64,000 nucleotides of DNA, from assembly GCF_007109225.1 (NCBI RefSeq), contig NZ_VJZK01000003.1, positions 372,001 to 436,000 on the forward strand, written 5' to 3'. Of the stretch, positions 23,778 to 33,671 are shown piece after piece. The stretch is from Flavobacterium sp. GT3R68 (lineage in GTDB: Bacteria > Bacteroidota > Bacteroidia > Flavobacteriales > Flavobacteriaceae). Under the pieces are notes generated by a model, which saw only the letters and a program-made list of their open reading frames with translations, searched no databases and was not told the DNA's origin. Position 1 is the first letter of the stretch. The number at the start of each line of letters is the position of its first letter. The position numbers and the translations under genes are program-made.

Positions 23778-25487
23778 ATGCAAAAAATTTACACTCTTAT
23801 AATTGCAGTATTGTTTTCGTTTACTGCTTTTTCTCAAATAATAGTAATTGATCCGGGCCATGGGTATGGTGCAACAGTTAGTGACAATCCTGACGGAAGA
23901 ACGGCCATCGAAATCGAAACCACCTTGGAAGTGGGATTACGAACAAAAGCATTAATTCAAACCAGTTGCATCTGGACCGTTCAAATGACACGTAGCACGA
24001 ATGTCAACGGTTGGATATCAGTAAACCAACGGGCGCTAATGGCCAACAATTGGAATGCCGACAGATTATTGAGTATTCATTGCAATGCCGGCGGCGGAAC
24101 GGGAACTGAAACCTTTTACTGTACTGATGGTGATACTAATACAGCACCCGATATTGCTTTTGCTTCCAAAATCCAAACGGATATGGTTTCGAACGGGCAA
24201 TGGTCCAACAGAAGGTGCGTTGAGGATATGAGCTTTTTGGCGTACCATCTGGGTGTACTAAAGTATTCATCGGCAACAGCCTGCTTAAATGAAATCGGAT
24301 TTGTCGATTCAGCCGATGCTACCAAACTTACAAGTTCGACCTGGAGGGATCAATTTGCCCTAGCTTACTTCAATGCCTTCAAATCCATTTTAAACCTGAC
24401 TTGTAACGCTTTGCCAGCTCCGGGAACCTTTAGTTTAACTGTTACTCCGGAATGTAATGGCACCACTAGTAGAAATAATCTTACGTGGACTGCCTCTACC
24501 AATGCGACTTCGTATGACATTTATAGGAATGGGATTCTCTACGCCAATAATATTACCGCATCACCGTACTTAAATACGGCTACAGCTGGAACAACTTATA
24601 CATATTCAGTAAAAGCCAAAAATACTACAGGCCAGACCTCCAATTCCAATGGAGATGTTTCTGTCACTGCCTTAAATTGTGCTACTCCGGGTACGTTCAC
24701 TCTTACTGTAACCCCAGAATGCGTCAATTCAGCCAGCAGATTAAATCTTACCTGGACAGCTTCTGCTAATGCAACAGTTTATGATATCTTTAGAAATGGA
24801 GCATTATATGCGAGTGACATTGTTGGAACGCAATTCCTGAATACCTACTTGATTACTCCAGGTACGGTGTATACGTATTCAGTCAAAGCAAAAAATACAA
24901 TTGGCCAGTTAACGAACTCCAATGGTACCCTTTCGGTAACGGCTGTTGGGTGCGGCCCGGGAGCTTTTACGCTGAGCGCAACCGCGACTTGCAGTGGATT
25001 CGCAAGCGCAATTAACCTGTCTTGGAGCGTTTCCGCGAATGCGACTAGTTATGATATTTATCGCAATGGCAACCTGTATGCTTCGGATATAACCGGAACC
25101 ACATTTTTAAATACCTATCTGATAACTGCAGGGACTTCTTATACCTATTTTGTAAAGGCAAAAAACAGTATCGGGACATTGAATAATTCGAACGGTAGTA
25201 TCGCCGTAACGGCAGTAAGCTGTGGAAAAATAGCAGCGCAGGATGAAAATGCCGAAATCACTTTGTATCCTAATCCCACATCTGGTATTTTTAATCTGAA
25301 TATTAGTAATGTATCGGATGAGACAATAACCTACCGCCTATTTGATTCAACAGGAAAAGTAGTTTATGAATCGAAAGTAGAATCAGCCAGCACTTCGATT
25401 GATATCAATCAATTGCCAGGTGGAATTTACTTCATAAGCATACTGATTGGTAATAAGGAAGTCGTAAAACGTGTTGTTAAAAGATAA
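23778..25487 (+). CDS. Secreted N-acetylmuramoyl-L-alanine amidase with three FN3-like repeats and T9SS sorting domain
   Basis: 569 residues. Signal peptide (1-19, ending FTAFSQ). Amidase_3 domain (about 20-205): IVIDPGHGYG gives the first zinc His, IEIETTLEVGLRTK the Glu, LLSIHCNAGGG the second His and CLNEIGFVDS the catalytic Glu. It cleaves the bond between MurNAc and the stem peptide. Three near-identical beta-sandwich repeats of about 90 residues follow (each with ATSYDIYRNGxLYA or close variant and YTYSVKAKNT). The last 75 residues are a type A T9SS domain (LYPNPTSGIFNLNIS, GGIYFISI, ending VVKR), so the enzyme is exported across the outer membrane or anchored at the surface. An amidase sent to the surface rather than the periplasm suggests attack on other cells or on loose wall material. 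Confidence 0.9.
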   Translation: MQKIYTLIIAVLFSFTAFSQIIVIDPGHGYGATVSDNPDGRTAIEIETTLEVGLRTKALIQTSCIWTVQMTRSTNVNGWISVNQRALMANNWNADRLLSIHCNAGGGTGTETFYCTDGDTNTAPDIAFASKIQTDMVSNGQWSNRRCVEDMSFLAYHLGVLKYSSATACLNEIGFVDSADATKLTSSTWRDQFALAYFNAFKSILNLTCNALPAPGTFSLTVTPECNGTTSRNNLTWTASTNATSYDIYRNGILYANNITASPYLNTATAGTTYTYSVKAKNTTGQTSNSNGDVSVTALNCATPGTFTLTVTPECVNSASRLNLTWTASANATVYDIFRNGALYASDIVGTQFLNTYLITPGTVYTYSVKAKNTIGQLTNSNGTLSVTAVGCGPGAFTLSATATCSGFASAINLSWSVSANATSYDIYRNGNLYASDITGTTFLNTYLITAGTSYTYFVKAKNSIGTLNNSNGSIAVTAVSCGKIAAQDENAEITLYPNPTSGIFNLNISNVSDETITYRLFDSTGKVVYESKVESASTSIDINQLPGGIYFISILIGNKEVVKRVVKR

Positions 25488-25505
25488 TCCGGATATAAAC
25501 ACTAT

Positions 25506-25545
25506 AAAAAAAGCGCTTTTGAGAAAATCAGAAGCGCTTTTTTTA
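25506..25545. terminator. Bidirectional terminator between amidase and ytxJ
   Basis: AAAAAAGCGCTTtTGA pairs with TCAgAAGCGCTTTTTT; it lies between convergent genes. Confidence 0.85.
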
Positions 25546-25552
25546 TCAAAAA

Positions 25553-25942
25553 TTAAATGTTATTGGTCAAATCAGCGGCGTCAATATCACTATGCGACAC
25601 ATGGTAAACTGCAATTCCCTTTTTTAATAGGATCAATTGCGGGGATTGATGGAAAACCTGAAAACGGGAAGCAATTTCATTAGAAATCTCCCGATATGAT
25701 AACAAATCCAGAAAATATGTCGTAACTTCTTCCTCCTTTAAAATGAATTCTTTTTCGAATTGTTTTAAAGCCATACGGCTGATGCTGCAACGGGTACTGT
25801 GCTTGAAAATGATTATCGGTTTTTCATAGGAATCAATACTCATTTTATTCAGCTGCTGTATTTTTGTTAAGGGCAACCAATTTATTTTGGAAGAAGTAAT
25901 TTCTTCATCAGAACTACCGAAAAAAGTTTTAAAAATGCTCAT
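25553..25942 (-). CDS. ytxJ: Bacillithiol-system monothiol bacilliredoxin-like protein YtxJ
   Basis: 129 residues with a thioredoxin-like fold. The active-site region is FKHSTRCSISRMAL with a single Cys at about residue 52 (TCSIS-type motif in the family; here RCSIS), and the cis-Pro region is FQVFHQSPQLILLKKG. DLLSYREISNEIASRF is the helix between. This matches the YtxJ family thought to remove bacillithiol from proteins. It implies bacillithiol synthesis genes elsewhere in the genome. Convergent with the amidase and divergent from clpB. Confidence 0.88.
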   Translation of the reverse strand: MSIFKTFFGSSDEEITSSKINWLPLTKIQQLNKMSIDSYEKPIIIFKHSTRCSISRMALKQFEKEFILKEEEVTTYFLDLLSYREISNEIASRFQVFHQSPQLILLKKGIAVYHVSHSDIDAADLTNNI

Positions 25943-26059
25943 TTGTCTTCTTTTAGGACATTTTGTCGTTGTAAACTATTTACGAACAGACTTTTAGTCA
26001 TATTTAATGCGTTGGAATATAATTTGAATAACCGTCAGCAAAGTTAAACCATTACAGCT

Positions 26060-28696
26060 ATGAACTTAAACAATTTTACGATAAAATCACAAGAAGCTAT
26101 TCAGCAGGCCCAACAAATTACGCAGGGCTTTGGACAGCAACAAATTGAAAACGAGCATCTTTTTAAAGGCATTTTAGAAGTCGATGAAAATGTCGCGCCT
26201 TTCATTTTGAAGAAACTGAATGTGAATGTGGATCTTTTCAAACAGATTTTAGACAGTACCATACAAAGTTTTCCAAAGGTGAGCGGCGGAGATTTGATGT
26301 TATCCCGCGATGCTAAAAACGTCTTACTGGAAGCCAATAACATTGCAAAAAAAATGAACGATGAATTTGTTTCCATCGAACATCTAATCCTATCCATATT
26401 CAAATCCAAAAGCAAAGCTGCTCAAATTTTGAAAGATCAGGGGGTTACCGAAAAGACTTTGCAAATGGCCATAGAAGAATTACGCAAAGGCGAAAGAGTG
26501 ACATCAGCATCAGCCGAGGAAACCTATAATGCGCTAAACAAATATGCTAATAACCTCAATGAACTGGCAAAGAACGGCAAACTTGATCCAGTTATTGGGC
26601 GAGATGAGGAAATTCGGCGTGTGCTACAAATCTTGACGCGAAGAACCAAAAATAACCCCATGCTGGTTGGTGAACCCGGTGTTGGGAAGACAGCTATTGC
26701 CGAAGGATTGGCCCATCGAATTGTGGATGGTGATGTACCCGATAATTTGAAGGACAAAATAATTTTCTCCCTGGATATGGGAGCATTGATTGCCGGGGCG
26801 AAATACAAAGGAGAATTCGAGGAACGCCTGAAATCGGTGGTAAAGGAGGTGACCTCTGCAGAAGGTGATATCGTTTTATTCATTGATGAAATCCATACTC
26901 TGGTGGGGGCTGGTGGCGGTGAAGGTGCTATGGATGCCGCAAACATCCTTAAACCTGCTTTGGCACGTGGTGAATTGCGCGCCATTGGTGCCACCACATT
27001 GGACGAATATCAAAAATATTTTGAAAAAGACAAGGCATTGGAACGTCGTTTCCAGAAAATTATTGTCGATGAGCCTGATACTGAAAGCGCCATTTCCATT
27101 CTTCGGGGAATCAAGGAAAAATATGAAACCCATCATAAGGTACAGATTAAAGATGAGGCTATAATTGCTTCCGTCGAATTATCGCAACGTTATATCACCA
27201 ATCGTTTCTTACCGGATAAAGCCATTGATTTGATGGATGAAGCCGCTTCAAAATTGCGTATGGAGATTAATTCCAAACCGGAAGAACTGGATGTTCTGGA
27301 TAGAAAGGTAATGCAATTGGAAATCGAAATAGAAGCCATTAAGCGGGAGAATGACGAAAACAAATTGAAAATTTTAGGATTAGACCTGGCCAATTTAAAA
27401 GAAGAGCGTAACGATTTATATGCTAAATGGAAATCTGAAAAAGATGTTGTCGACAATATTCAGACAGTAAAAACCGAAATCGAAAATTTCAAATATGAAG
27501 CTGAACGTGCCGAACGGGATGGCGATTATGGTAAAGTAGCCGAAATCCGTTATGGCAAAATTAAAGAAGCTCAGGAACGTTTGGATGTTCTGCAAAAACA
27601 ACTTCAGGAAAATCAATCTGGCTCTTCACTAATAAAAGAAGAAGTCACGCGGGAAGATATTGCTGAAGTGGTTGCCAAATGGACTGGTATTCCGGTTATG
27701 AAAATGCTGCAGGGAGAACGTGAGAAACTACTGAAATTGGAAGATGATTTACATAACCGGGTTGTTGGTCAGGAAGAGGCCATTCAGGCAATTAGTGATG
27801 CTGTTCGCAGAAGTCGTGCCGGTTTACAGGATATGAAAAAACCAATCGGGACGTTTCTGTTTTTGGGAACAACAGGTGTCGGTAAGACCGAATTGGCGAA
27901 AGCCTTGGCTGAGTATTTATTTGATGACGAAAATGCGATAACGCGTATTGACATGAGCGAATATCAGGAACGACACAGTGTTAGCCGTTTGGTTGGTGCA
28001 CCTCCGGGCTATGTAGGATATGACGAGGGCGGACAACTGACCGAAGCGGTTCGACGAAAACCGTATTCTGTAATTCTGCTTGACGAAATCGAGAAGGCAC
28101 ATCCCGATACATTCAACATCTTATTACAGGTTTTAGATGAAGGGCGTCTGACAGATAACAAAGGCCGTTTAGCCGATTTTAAAAACTCAATTATCATTAT
28201 GACTTCCAATATGGGAAGTACGATTATCCAGGAGAAATTTGAGAACCTCACCCAAGGCAAAGCCGAACGGAGCGGAGCTAAAGGAGGTGTGGAAGCGGCA
28301 ACAGAAGTAGCGAAAATCGAAGTCTTAGGATTATTGAAGCAAACGGTTCGCCCCGAGTTTATCAATAGAATCGATGAGATTATAATGTTTACACCGTTAA
28401 CCAGTGAAAATATCACGAAAATTGTGGGACTACAACTGAAATCAGTTATTAAAATGCTTGCACAACAGCAAATTACTATGGATGCTACACCTGAAGCTAT
28501 TGAATATTTAGCTCAAAAAGGATATGATCCCCAATTTGGGGCACGTCCTGTAAAAAGGGTGATACAACGGGAAGTAATGAATCAGCTTTCGAAAGAGATT
28601 CTTTCGGGGAAAATTGCAACCGACAGCATTATTTTATTGGATGCATTTGATGGCCAACTGGTTTTTCGAAACCAAAAGGATTTGGCATCAGAATAA
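26060..28696 (+). CDS. clpB: ATP-dependent disaggregase ClpB
   Basis: 878 residues. Domains in order: Clp N domain (1-145; TIKSQEAIQQAQQI), first AAA+ with Walker A GEPGVGKT (about 205) and Walker B LFIDEIHTLVG, the coiled-coil middle domain (about 400-530; ELDVLDRKVMQLEIEIEAIK), second AAA+ with Walker A GTTGVGKT (about 605) and Walker B ILLDEIEKAHPD, then the C-terminal D2-small domain ending near FGARPVKRVIQREV. The long middle domain separates it from ClpA/ClpC. It rescues aggregated proteins with DnaK. No HrcA/CIRCE site is visible upstream. A terminator follows at 28703. Confidence 0.96.
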   Translation: MNLNNFTIKSQEAIQQAQQITQGFGQQQIENEHLFKGILEVDENVAPFILKKLNVNVDLFKQILDSTIQSFPKVSGGDLMLSRDAKNVLLEANNIAKKMNDEFVSIEHLILSIFKSKSKAAQILKDQGVTEKTLQMAIEELRKGERVTSASAEETYNALNKYANNLNELAKNGKLDPVIGRDEEIRRVLQILTRRTKNNPMLVGEPGVGKTAIAEGLAHRIVDGDVPDNLKDKIIFSLDMGALIAGAKYKGEFEERLKSVVKEVTSAEGDIVLFIDEIHTLVGAGGGEGAMDAANILKPALARGELRAIGATTLDEYQKYFEKDKALERRFQKIIVDEPDTESAISILRGIKEKYETHHKVQIKDEAIIASVELSQRYITNRFLPDKAIDLMDEAASKLRMEINSKPEELDVLDRKVMQLEIEIEAIKRENDENKLKILGLDLANLKEERNDLYAKWKSEKDVVDNIQTVKTEIENFKYEAERAERDGDYGKVAEIRYGKIKEAQERLDVLQKQLQENQSGSSLIKEEVTREDIAEVVAKWTGIPVMKMLQGEREKLLKLEDDLHNRVVGQEEAIQAISDAVRRSRAGLQDMKKPIGTFLFLGTTGVGKTELAKALAEYLFDDENAITRIDMSEYQERHSVSRLVGAPPGYVGYDEGGQLTEAVRRKPYSVILLDEIEKAHPDTFNILLQVLDEGRLTDNKGRLADFKNSIIIMTSNMGSTIIQEKFENLTQGKAERSGAKGGVEAATEVAKIEVLGLLKQTVRPEFINRIDEIIMFTPLTSENITKIVGLQLKSVIKMLAQQQITMDATPEAIEYLAQKGYDPQFGARPVKRVIQREVMNQLSKEILSGKIATDSIILLDAFDGQLVFRNQKDLASE

Positions 28697-28702
28697 AAAA
28701 TA

Positions 28703-28737
28703 AAAAGGGTTTAGCTGAACACTAAACCCTTTTATTT
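28703..28737. terminator. Bidirectional terminator between clpB and the PepSY-like gene
   Basis: AAAAGGGTTTAG pairs perfectly with CTAAACCCTTTT around a seven-base loop. Confidence 0.85.
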
Positions 28738-28771
28738 TGATTTATATGATAATCGAAACTCCATTTTTCAG

Positions 28772-29305
28772 TTAACGATATCCTTTTAATATTTCCCCTT
28801 TTGGATTGACGAGTAATTCGCGGACTTCTTTATCTTTTTTTATTTTAAGATTATATTCTTTTTTCTTAATGTCCCCGTCTTCCTGAGAATACAGAAATTT
28901 ATCATTTACGATAGTCCAACCTGGAAAGGTTTTATAAACAGAGTAAACAACTGCTTGGGGTAATTTCACATTTTTATAATTTTCAACAACACTTGTTAAT
29001 TTTCCATTTTCATTATATGTTGCTGCCAATAAACCATTTTTAACTTCCATGGTCACTAAATAGCTTTCATATCCTTCATAATCTTTTCCAAGATCATAAG
29101 AAATGAATTTATCTTGTAAACGCCTTACCGTTTTATCAGGATTCTTATCTGGTAAATATAGAGAAAAATCCTTTCCTGCGCTTTTAATTACAACTTCAGG
29201 CAATTCTTCCGTTTTAATATTTCCTTCATTTTCCACTTTCCCATCTACCTGGGCATAAAAAGTGGTCATTCCTAAAAAAAACATAACAATAATAAATGAT
29301 TTCAT
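28772..29305 (-). CDS. Exported hypothetical protein, PepSY-like (DUF2874-type look)
   Basis: 177 residues, signal peptide 1-18 (ending FYAQ). The mature chain has strand-rich segments: YESYLVTMEVKNGLLAATYNENGKLTSVVENYK, split over residues 80-115, then VKLPQAVVYSVYKTFPGWTI and a C-terminal VNPKGEILKGYR. The order (tyrosine-rich strands, xLPxAVxxSVxKxFPGW helix, NPxGEIL end) is the pattern of PepSY-like BLIP-fold proteins of Bacteroidota. Role unknown. It stands alone with a roughly 320-base gene-free stretch upstream. Confidence 0.65.
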   Translation of the reverse strand: MKSFIIVMFFLGMTTFYAQVDGKVENEGNIKTEELPEVVIKSAGKDFSLYLPDKNPDKTVRRLQDKFISYDLGKDYEGYESYLVTMEVKNGLLAATYNENGKLTSVVENYKNVKLPQAVVYSVYKTFPGWTIVNDKFLYSQEDGDIKKKEYNLKIKKDKEVRELLVNPKGEILKGYR

Positions 29306-29575
29306 GATATTTTTTCTTAATTTATAATATTGCCTGAGATAATTGATGAATAATTACAAGGCTTGTTTAGTTTCTCCCCCTTTTATTATGATTTAATTAA
29401 TCAGTCCTTTTTTCCCAAGCATTTAACTGCTTTATTTCAAATTATTAAAGGTGTCGATTTATTCCACAGTAAAATTACCACAATAATGAAAATGGTGCTG
29501 TTAATACTATCACTAACTTGTGTTATATTTTAAATTTATTTTTGGCAGGAATACCTTTAAGACTAAGGATTTATA
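29306..29575. other. Gene-free AT-rich stretch between PepSY-like and M1 peptidase genes
   Basis: No ORF above 20 codons with coding character. A 15-codon frame at 29486-29533 on the plus strand (MKMVLLILSLTCVIF) looks like an isolated signal peptide but stops at once. No consensus promoter for the minus-strand gene at 29305 is obvious. Confidence 0.5.
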
Positions 29576-29581
29576 CAAAAA

Positions 29582-29609
29582 AAAACACCAACTTCACAGC
29601 TGGTGTTTT
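29582..29609 (-). terminator. Terminator of the M1 peptidase gene
   Basis: AAAACACCA pairs with TGGTGTTTT; inner bases add an AGC/GCT-type pairing. A run of A on the plus strand before it gives the U-tract for the minus transcript. Confidence 0.8.
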
Positions 29610-29627
29610 TATATAATCAAAAACAGT

Positions 29628-31898
29628 TTATTTGTCTCTCGTAAACAAGAAGTTTTGTCCGTTTACAGCTAAAGTAAATTCAGTTTTACTCTCGTTGAAT
29701 TGAATCACAAGACCTGCCCCTTGATAAGTAAACTTATCTTTACCTGCTAATTCTAACATAAGTTCAGGCTGTCCGGTAGCGTTCGCAATTAACATCCCAT
29801 TATCTTGTGTGATATTGATTTTTACAGGAATTGCTTTACTTGAAAAGCTTCCAATATAAGCGTCCAGAATTACATCTTTTTCTACCTCACTTTTTCCGGA
29901 AGTCCACACATTGTTTTCCGCATTGACATCAGGGAAAGCGTGATCAGGGTCAATGGTAATGGTTTCTATTTCTTCCTTCGAATTGTGTTTGAAAGTCCAG
30001 ATATTATTGCGTTGCCAGATTTCTACAGGAAGTTTCACACGATTTACTGCACCACTTTTATATTTAATATCCATTACCACTGGCATGGGCATTTTTTCTT
30101 TGTTTTCAATAGAAATAACTGCACCTAGTTTAGGGTCATTTTTAATATATTTGATTTTATTTACTGCCTGATCCAAGCGCCAATTATTTACAAACCATCC
30201 TCTCCAGAACCAATTCAAATCTTCTCCTGAGGCATTTTCCATTGTTCTGAAGAAATCATCAGGAGTAGGATGTTTAAAAGCCCAGCGCTCCACGTAGGTA
30301 CGCAGTGCCGCATCAAATCGTTTTTCTCCCAATACCTGCTCTCTTAGCATTATCAGTCCCATAGAAGGTTTGTAGTAAGCTAAAACACCTAGATTTCCCT
30401 CTTTAAGACCATCAGGAGCTGTTACAATGGGTTCGATTTTCTGGTTTGTAAATTCTTCTGACATCTGATGCATGTCTGTCACCGGTGATTTGTACTCTCC
30501 TTTATTAAAGTCAACTGAACTTAATGAATTAATAAAAGTATTGAATCCTTCGTCCATCCATGCAAACAATCGCTCATTTGAACCCACAATCATAGGAAAC
30601 CAAATATGACCAAACTCATGGTCTGTAACTCCCCACAGATCCTGCCCTTTGGTTCCCCATCCACAGAAAACGATTCCCGGATACTCCATTCCGCCTTCAT
30701 TACCGGCTACATTCGTTGCTGCAGGATAAGGATATTCAAACCATCTTTTTGAATAATTTTCAATAGAAGATTTCGTATATTCTGTAGAACGTTCCCATCC
30801 ATTGTCACCATTACTTTCAACCGGATAGGCAGATATTGCCATAGCTTTTTTTCCGCTTGGCAAATTAATTTTTGCTGCGTCAATTATAAAGGCCGGTGAA
30901 GAAGCCCAAGACATGTCACGTGAATTCTTAATTTTAAATTTCCAGGTTAGTGTTGATTTACCTGAAGGACGCGAAGAAGCATTTGTAACTTCATCCGCTG
31001 ATCTGATAATAACTGTTTTATCGCTTTGCGAAGCTGCTGCCCAGCGTTTCTGTTGTTCTGCCGTGTAAACTTCCGAAGGATTCAAAAGCTCTCCCGACCC
31101 TACTACAATATGGTTTGCGGGAGCTGTAATACTTACGTCGAAATCACCATATTCCAAATAAAACTCTCCTGCACCCAAATATGGAAGCGTATTCCATCCT
31201 TTCACATCGTCATAAACGCACATTCTTGGGTACCATTGTGCGATTGTGAATATTTTTCCGTTTTTGGTATCTAAAACCCCAGTTCGGTCTGAACCATATT
31301 TTGGGGAAATATAAGAAAAGTCAATTTTTATTTTAACAGAAGCCCCGTTCGCGCTTAGTTCCTGAGGAAGCATAATCTTCATACGGGTATCGATAATCTC
31401 GAATTGTACTTCTCTTTCTGTCGGTTTGCCGGCTACTGTTGAAATTATTTTAATGGACTTTATTTTATGACCACCGTCAAAAACTTCTCCTTTTGCTCCA
31501 TTACGACTTCCTGTAATCGGAATAATGGCATTTCCACGAGAATCCGCTTTAAATAAATTCTGATCTACGTTCATCCATAAGAATGACAACTTATCCGGGC
31601 TATTGTTGGTGTAGGTTAAAGTTTCTGTTCCAATGATTTCACTGGTTTGATCATTTAATTTGGCAGTTAATTGGTAATCGGCCCTATTCTGCCAGTATTT
31701 AGCGCCGGGCTGACCGCTTGCAGATCGGGTACTGGTCCCATTTTTTGAATAAAATAACGGTGCAAAAGCATCGTGATAATTATAATTTGAAACAGATGGA
31801 TTTGCTGAAGCAGCAGTTGGCGTCTGTTGCGCCTGAAGCGATATCGCCCCAAAAAATAAAGCCAAAACCATATTTGCCTTAAAAAAATTCTTTCTCAT
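29628..31898 (-). CDS. Exported M1-family zinc metallopeptidase
   Basis: 756 residues from ATG 31898 (an ATG 13 codons up has no signal peptide character; [23 protein letters not shown] does). The catalytic motif HEFGHIW is at about 458-464 and the third zinc ligand is the Glu in [15 protein letters not shown] 18 residues later. The substrate-binding GxMEN of aminopeptidase N appears as [10 protein letters not shown]. The N-terminal 330 residues are the M1 beta-sandwich; the last 130 residues are beta-rich without a T9SS motif, so the enzyme is probably periplasmic or lipid-free outer-membrane associated. It trims N-terminal residues of peptides. Confidence 0.9.
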   Translation of the reverse strand: MRKNFFKANMVLALFFGAISLQAQQTPTAASANPSVSNYNYHDAFAPLFYSKNGTSTRSASGQPGAKYWQNRADYQLTAKLNDQTSEIIGTETLTYTNNSPDKLSFLWMNVDQNLFKADSRGNAIIPITGSRNGAKGEVFDGGHKIKSIKIISTVAGKPTEREVQFEIIDTRMKIMLPQELSANGASVKIKIDFSYISPKYGSDRTGVLDTKNGKIFTIAQWYPRMCVYDDVKGWNTLPYLGAGEFYLEYGDFDVSITAPANHIVVGSGELLNPSEVYTAEQQKRWAAASQSDKTVIIRSADEVTNASSRPSGKSTLTWKFKIKNSRDMSWASSPAFIIDAAKINLPSGKKAMAISAYPVESNGDNGWERSTEYTKSSIENYSKRWFEYPYPAATNVAGNEGGMEYPGIVFCGWGTKGQDLWGVTDHEFGHIWFPMIVGSNERLFAWMDEGFNTFINSLSSVDFNKGEYKSPVTDMHQMSEEFTNQKIEPIVTAPDGLKEGNLGVLAYYKPSMGLIMLREQVLGEKRFDAALRTYVERWAFKHPTPDDFFRTMENASGEDLNWFWRGWFVNNWRLDQAVNKIKYIKNDPKLGAVISIENKEKMPMPVVMDIKYKSGAVNRVKLPVEIWQRNNIWTFKHNSKEEIETITIDPDHAFPDVNAENNVWTSGKSEVEKDVILDAYIGSFSSKAIPVKINITQDNGMLIANATGQPELMLELAGKDKFTYQGAGLVIQFNESKTEFTLAVNGQNFLFTRDK

Positions 31899-32056
31899 AA
31901 TTTTTGTTTCTGATTGATTATTTGATTGATTAACCAAAATTAGACGAACTTTTGATATTATTGTTACAAAAGAATCTTTTTTTATTGAAATAATTCACCT
32001 ACAATTATTTCCTTTCCATTTTTAAATTTCATAATGTAAATGAAAAATTTTAACAA

Positions 32057-32090
32057 AAAAAAACACCAACCAAAAGTTGATGTTTTTTTA
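32057..32090 (-). terminator. Terminator of the 92-residue conserved protein
   Basis: AAAAACACCAAC pairs with GTTGATGTTTTT with one mismatch and a CAAAA loop; flanking A/T runs serve both directions. Confidence 0.7.
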
Positions 32091-32103
32091 GAGTAGTTTT
32101 TTT

Positions 32104-32385
32104 TTATAATGATTTATATATTCGGTTAATTGGAATGCCTACACCTTGCTTCAGAATCACGCTATTATCGGTCACACCCCAAACCGTAGTTTCCACAACT
32201 TTTTTGGATTCATTATCTTCAAAAAAGATTTTGATTTTGGAATGTTCTAAATTACCTAAGGCAAGTGCGCGTTGTAGTTCTGAATTTCGCTGTTGGATTT
32301 CTACTGAATCTTCGAGAACATCAGTTTTGGGAAAGTGTAATTTTTCGATCACTTCTTTCTCAATGGTTTCGAAATTTGAATTCAT
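32104..32385 (-). CDS. Small conserved hypothetical protein, 93 residues
   Basis: ATG 32385 begins NSNFETIEKEVIEKLHFP; the frame goes 24 codons further up but that part is AT-rich and hydrophobic without coding look. The chain has an N-terminal helix (EIQQRNSELQRALALGNLEH) followed by strands (KIKIFFEDNESKKVVETTVWGV, VILKQGVGIPINRIYKS) resembling a small Sm-like or SH3-like barrel. I recall similar short proteins throughout flavobacteria without known function. Start choice is supported by the family-like opening. Confidence 0.75.
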   Translation of the reverse strand: MNSNFETIEKEVIEKLHFPKTDVLEDSVEIQQRNSELQRALALGNLEHSKIKIFFEDNESKKVVETTVWGVTDNSVILKQGVGIPINRIYKSL

Positions 32386-32666
32386 AATGTTTTTCGTTAA
32401 ATTGTTATAATAAATATGAGGTAATAATAAAATTAATAAAATATTATTATAAAACAAGAAAAAATGTTATAATTATCGTTTTCAATTTTAATCCAATCAT
32501 ACCACTGTGCGGAACAACCACAACATTTACTGTTAAACTGGGAACTCACGTATGTTTTTCAGCATTAAAGGATTAACTCCATTTTGGAAGGAAATTCCTC
32601 TTTATCGTATTGGATTTCTGCTAAAAAAATAAATATTTATGTAACAATAGTCACGCGTAGTTTTTT
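32386..32666. other. Gene-free AT-rich stretch
   Basis: About 280 bases between divergent genes. A 26-codon frame starting at 32551 (MFFSIKGLTPFWKEIP...) has no ribosome-site support and no coding neighbours, so I do not call it. A TATATTTG box at 32667-32674 serves the next gene. Confidence 0.5.
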
Positions 32667-32674
32667 TATATTTG
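32667..32674 (+). promoter_or_regulatory. -7 box TATATTTG upstream of the alpha/beta hydrolase
   Basis: TATATTTG, 59 bases before the ATG at 32734. It fits the -7 consensus; the -33 element is not clear. Confidence 0.4.
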
Positions 32675-32733
32675 GAAAATCAACATGTTAAGTGGAATTC
32701 TTAAAAATTATTTTTCCATTAAAAAATGCCATT

Positions 32734-33669
32734 ATGCGAAATTTAATTTATCTGTTACCTGGTATCCTTTTCCTAACGGGCTGCTCAAGTTTCAGACCCG
32801 GAAAAGATTATGTTTTTCCTTCCAAAAAAGAAAAAGAAAAATATATCTATTCCTATAATCAAACTCTAAGATTGTGGAGCGTCCCTTATAAAGAAACCGA
32901 TGTTGCGACTAGTTTTGGCACCGCTCATGTTATTATCAGCGGGCCGGATGCAGGAGAACCATTAATTCTATTTCATGGAACAGACGCCAGCTCAACCATG
33001 TGGTTTCCAAACATCAAAGAACTAAGTAAAGAACATCGTGTATATGCCATCGATTTCCCATTGGAAGCTGGCAAATCAATGTCAAACCGCATTAAATTAA
33101 GCAATAAAGAAACGGCTGTTTTCTATAAGGAGGTTTTCGAACATTTCAAGATGAAAAACATCAACTTGCTGGGCGTTTCCCGAGGTGGCTGGATGGCCAC
33201 TTATCTTGCCATACAATTGAAACCACATATAAAAAGAATTGTTTTACTCAGTCCTGCCAATACCTTTGGCGGCATCGATCAATTCTGGAAAGTCATGACA
33301 GCTATAAATCTTAAGATATTTCCAAATCCAAAAAGTCTTGGCAAATTTTTTAACTCTTTTTCATATCGTCCGGACAAGATTGATGCTATATTTAAAGAAC
33401 AGCTTTACCTGGCCTATAAATATGGTAACAGTAAGCCGCGTTTATTAAATATGACCCAATTTTCAGACGCTAATTTGAAATCCCTGAATATCCCGGTCAT
33501 GGTACTCATTGGAGATCATGATATTGTAAACAGCGAGAAGATTTTCAAAAAAGCCCATAAATTAATTCCAAATGTAGAGACCGAAGTCATAAAGGATGCT
33601 GGCCATTTTTTATCGATCGATCAATCTGATATAATTAATAAAAAGATACTGAATTTCTTAAAAAAATAA
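32734..33669 (+). CDS. Alpha/beta-hydrolase lipoprotein
   Basis: 311 residues from ATG 32734, chosen because it starts a lipoprotein signal (RNLIYLLPGILFLTGCSS, lipobox LTGC). The hydrolase fold shows LILFHGTDASSTMW (oxyanion HG), nucleophile elbow GVSRGGW with Ser at about 163, the acid in VLIGDHDIVNS and the His in DAGHFLSID. The substrate is unknown; esterases, lipases and peptidases share the fold. The enzyme is expected to be membrane-tethered. A GNAT gene follows after two bases. Confidence 0.85.
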   Translation: MRNLIYLLPGILFLTGCSSFRPGKDYVFPSKKEKEKYIYSYNQTLRLWSVPYKETDVATSFGTAHVIISGPDAGEPLILFHGTDASSTMWFPNIKELSKEHRVYAIDFPLEAGKSMSNRIKLSNKETAVFYKEVFEHFKMKNINLLGVSRGGWMATYLAIQLKPHIKRIVLLSPANTFGGIDQFWKVMTAINLKIFPNPKSLGKFFNSFSYRPDKIDAIFKEQLYLAYKYGNSKPRLLNMTQFSDANLKSLNIPVMVLIGDHDIVNSEKIFKKAHKLIPNVETEVIKDAGHFLSIDQSDIINKKILNFLKK

Positions 33670-33671
33670 AA

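Noticed and set aside
29486..29533. Fifteen-codon signal-peptide-like frame in the gap before the M1 peptidase
   Set aside because: Stops immediately, next codons also contain stops, no conserved continuation; possible decayed gene but not supportable.
32551..32631. 26-codon frame MFFSIKGLTPFWKEIP in a gene-free stretch
   Set aside because: No ribosome site, promoter or neighbour link.
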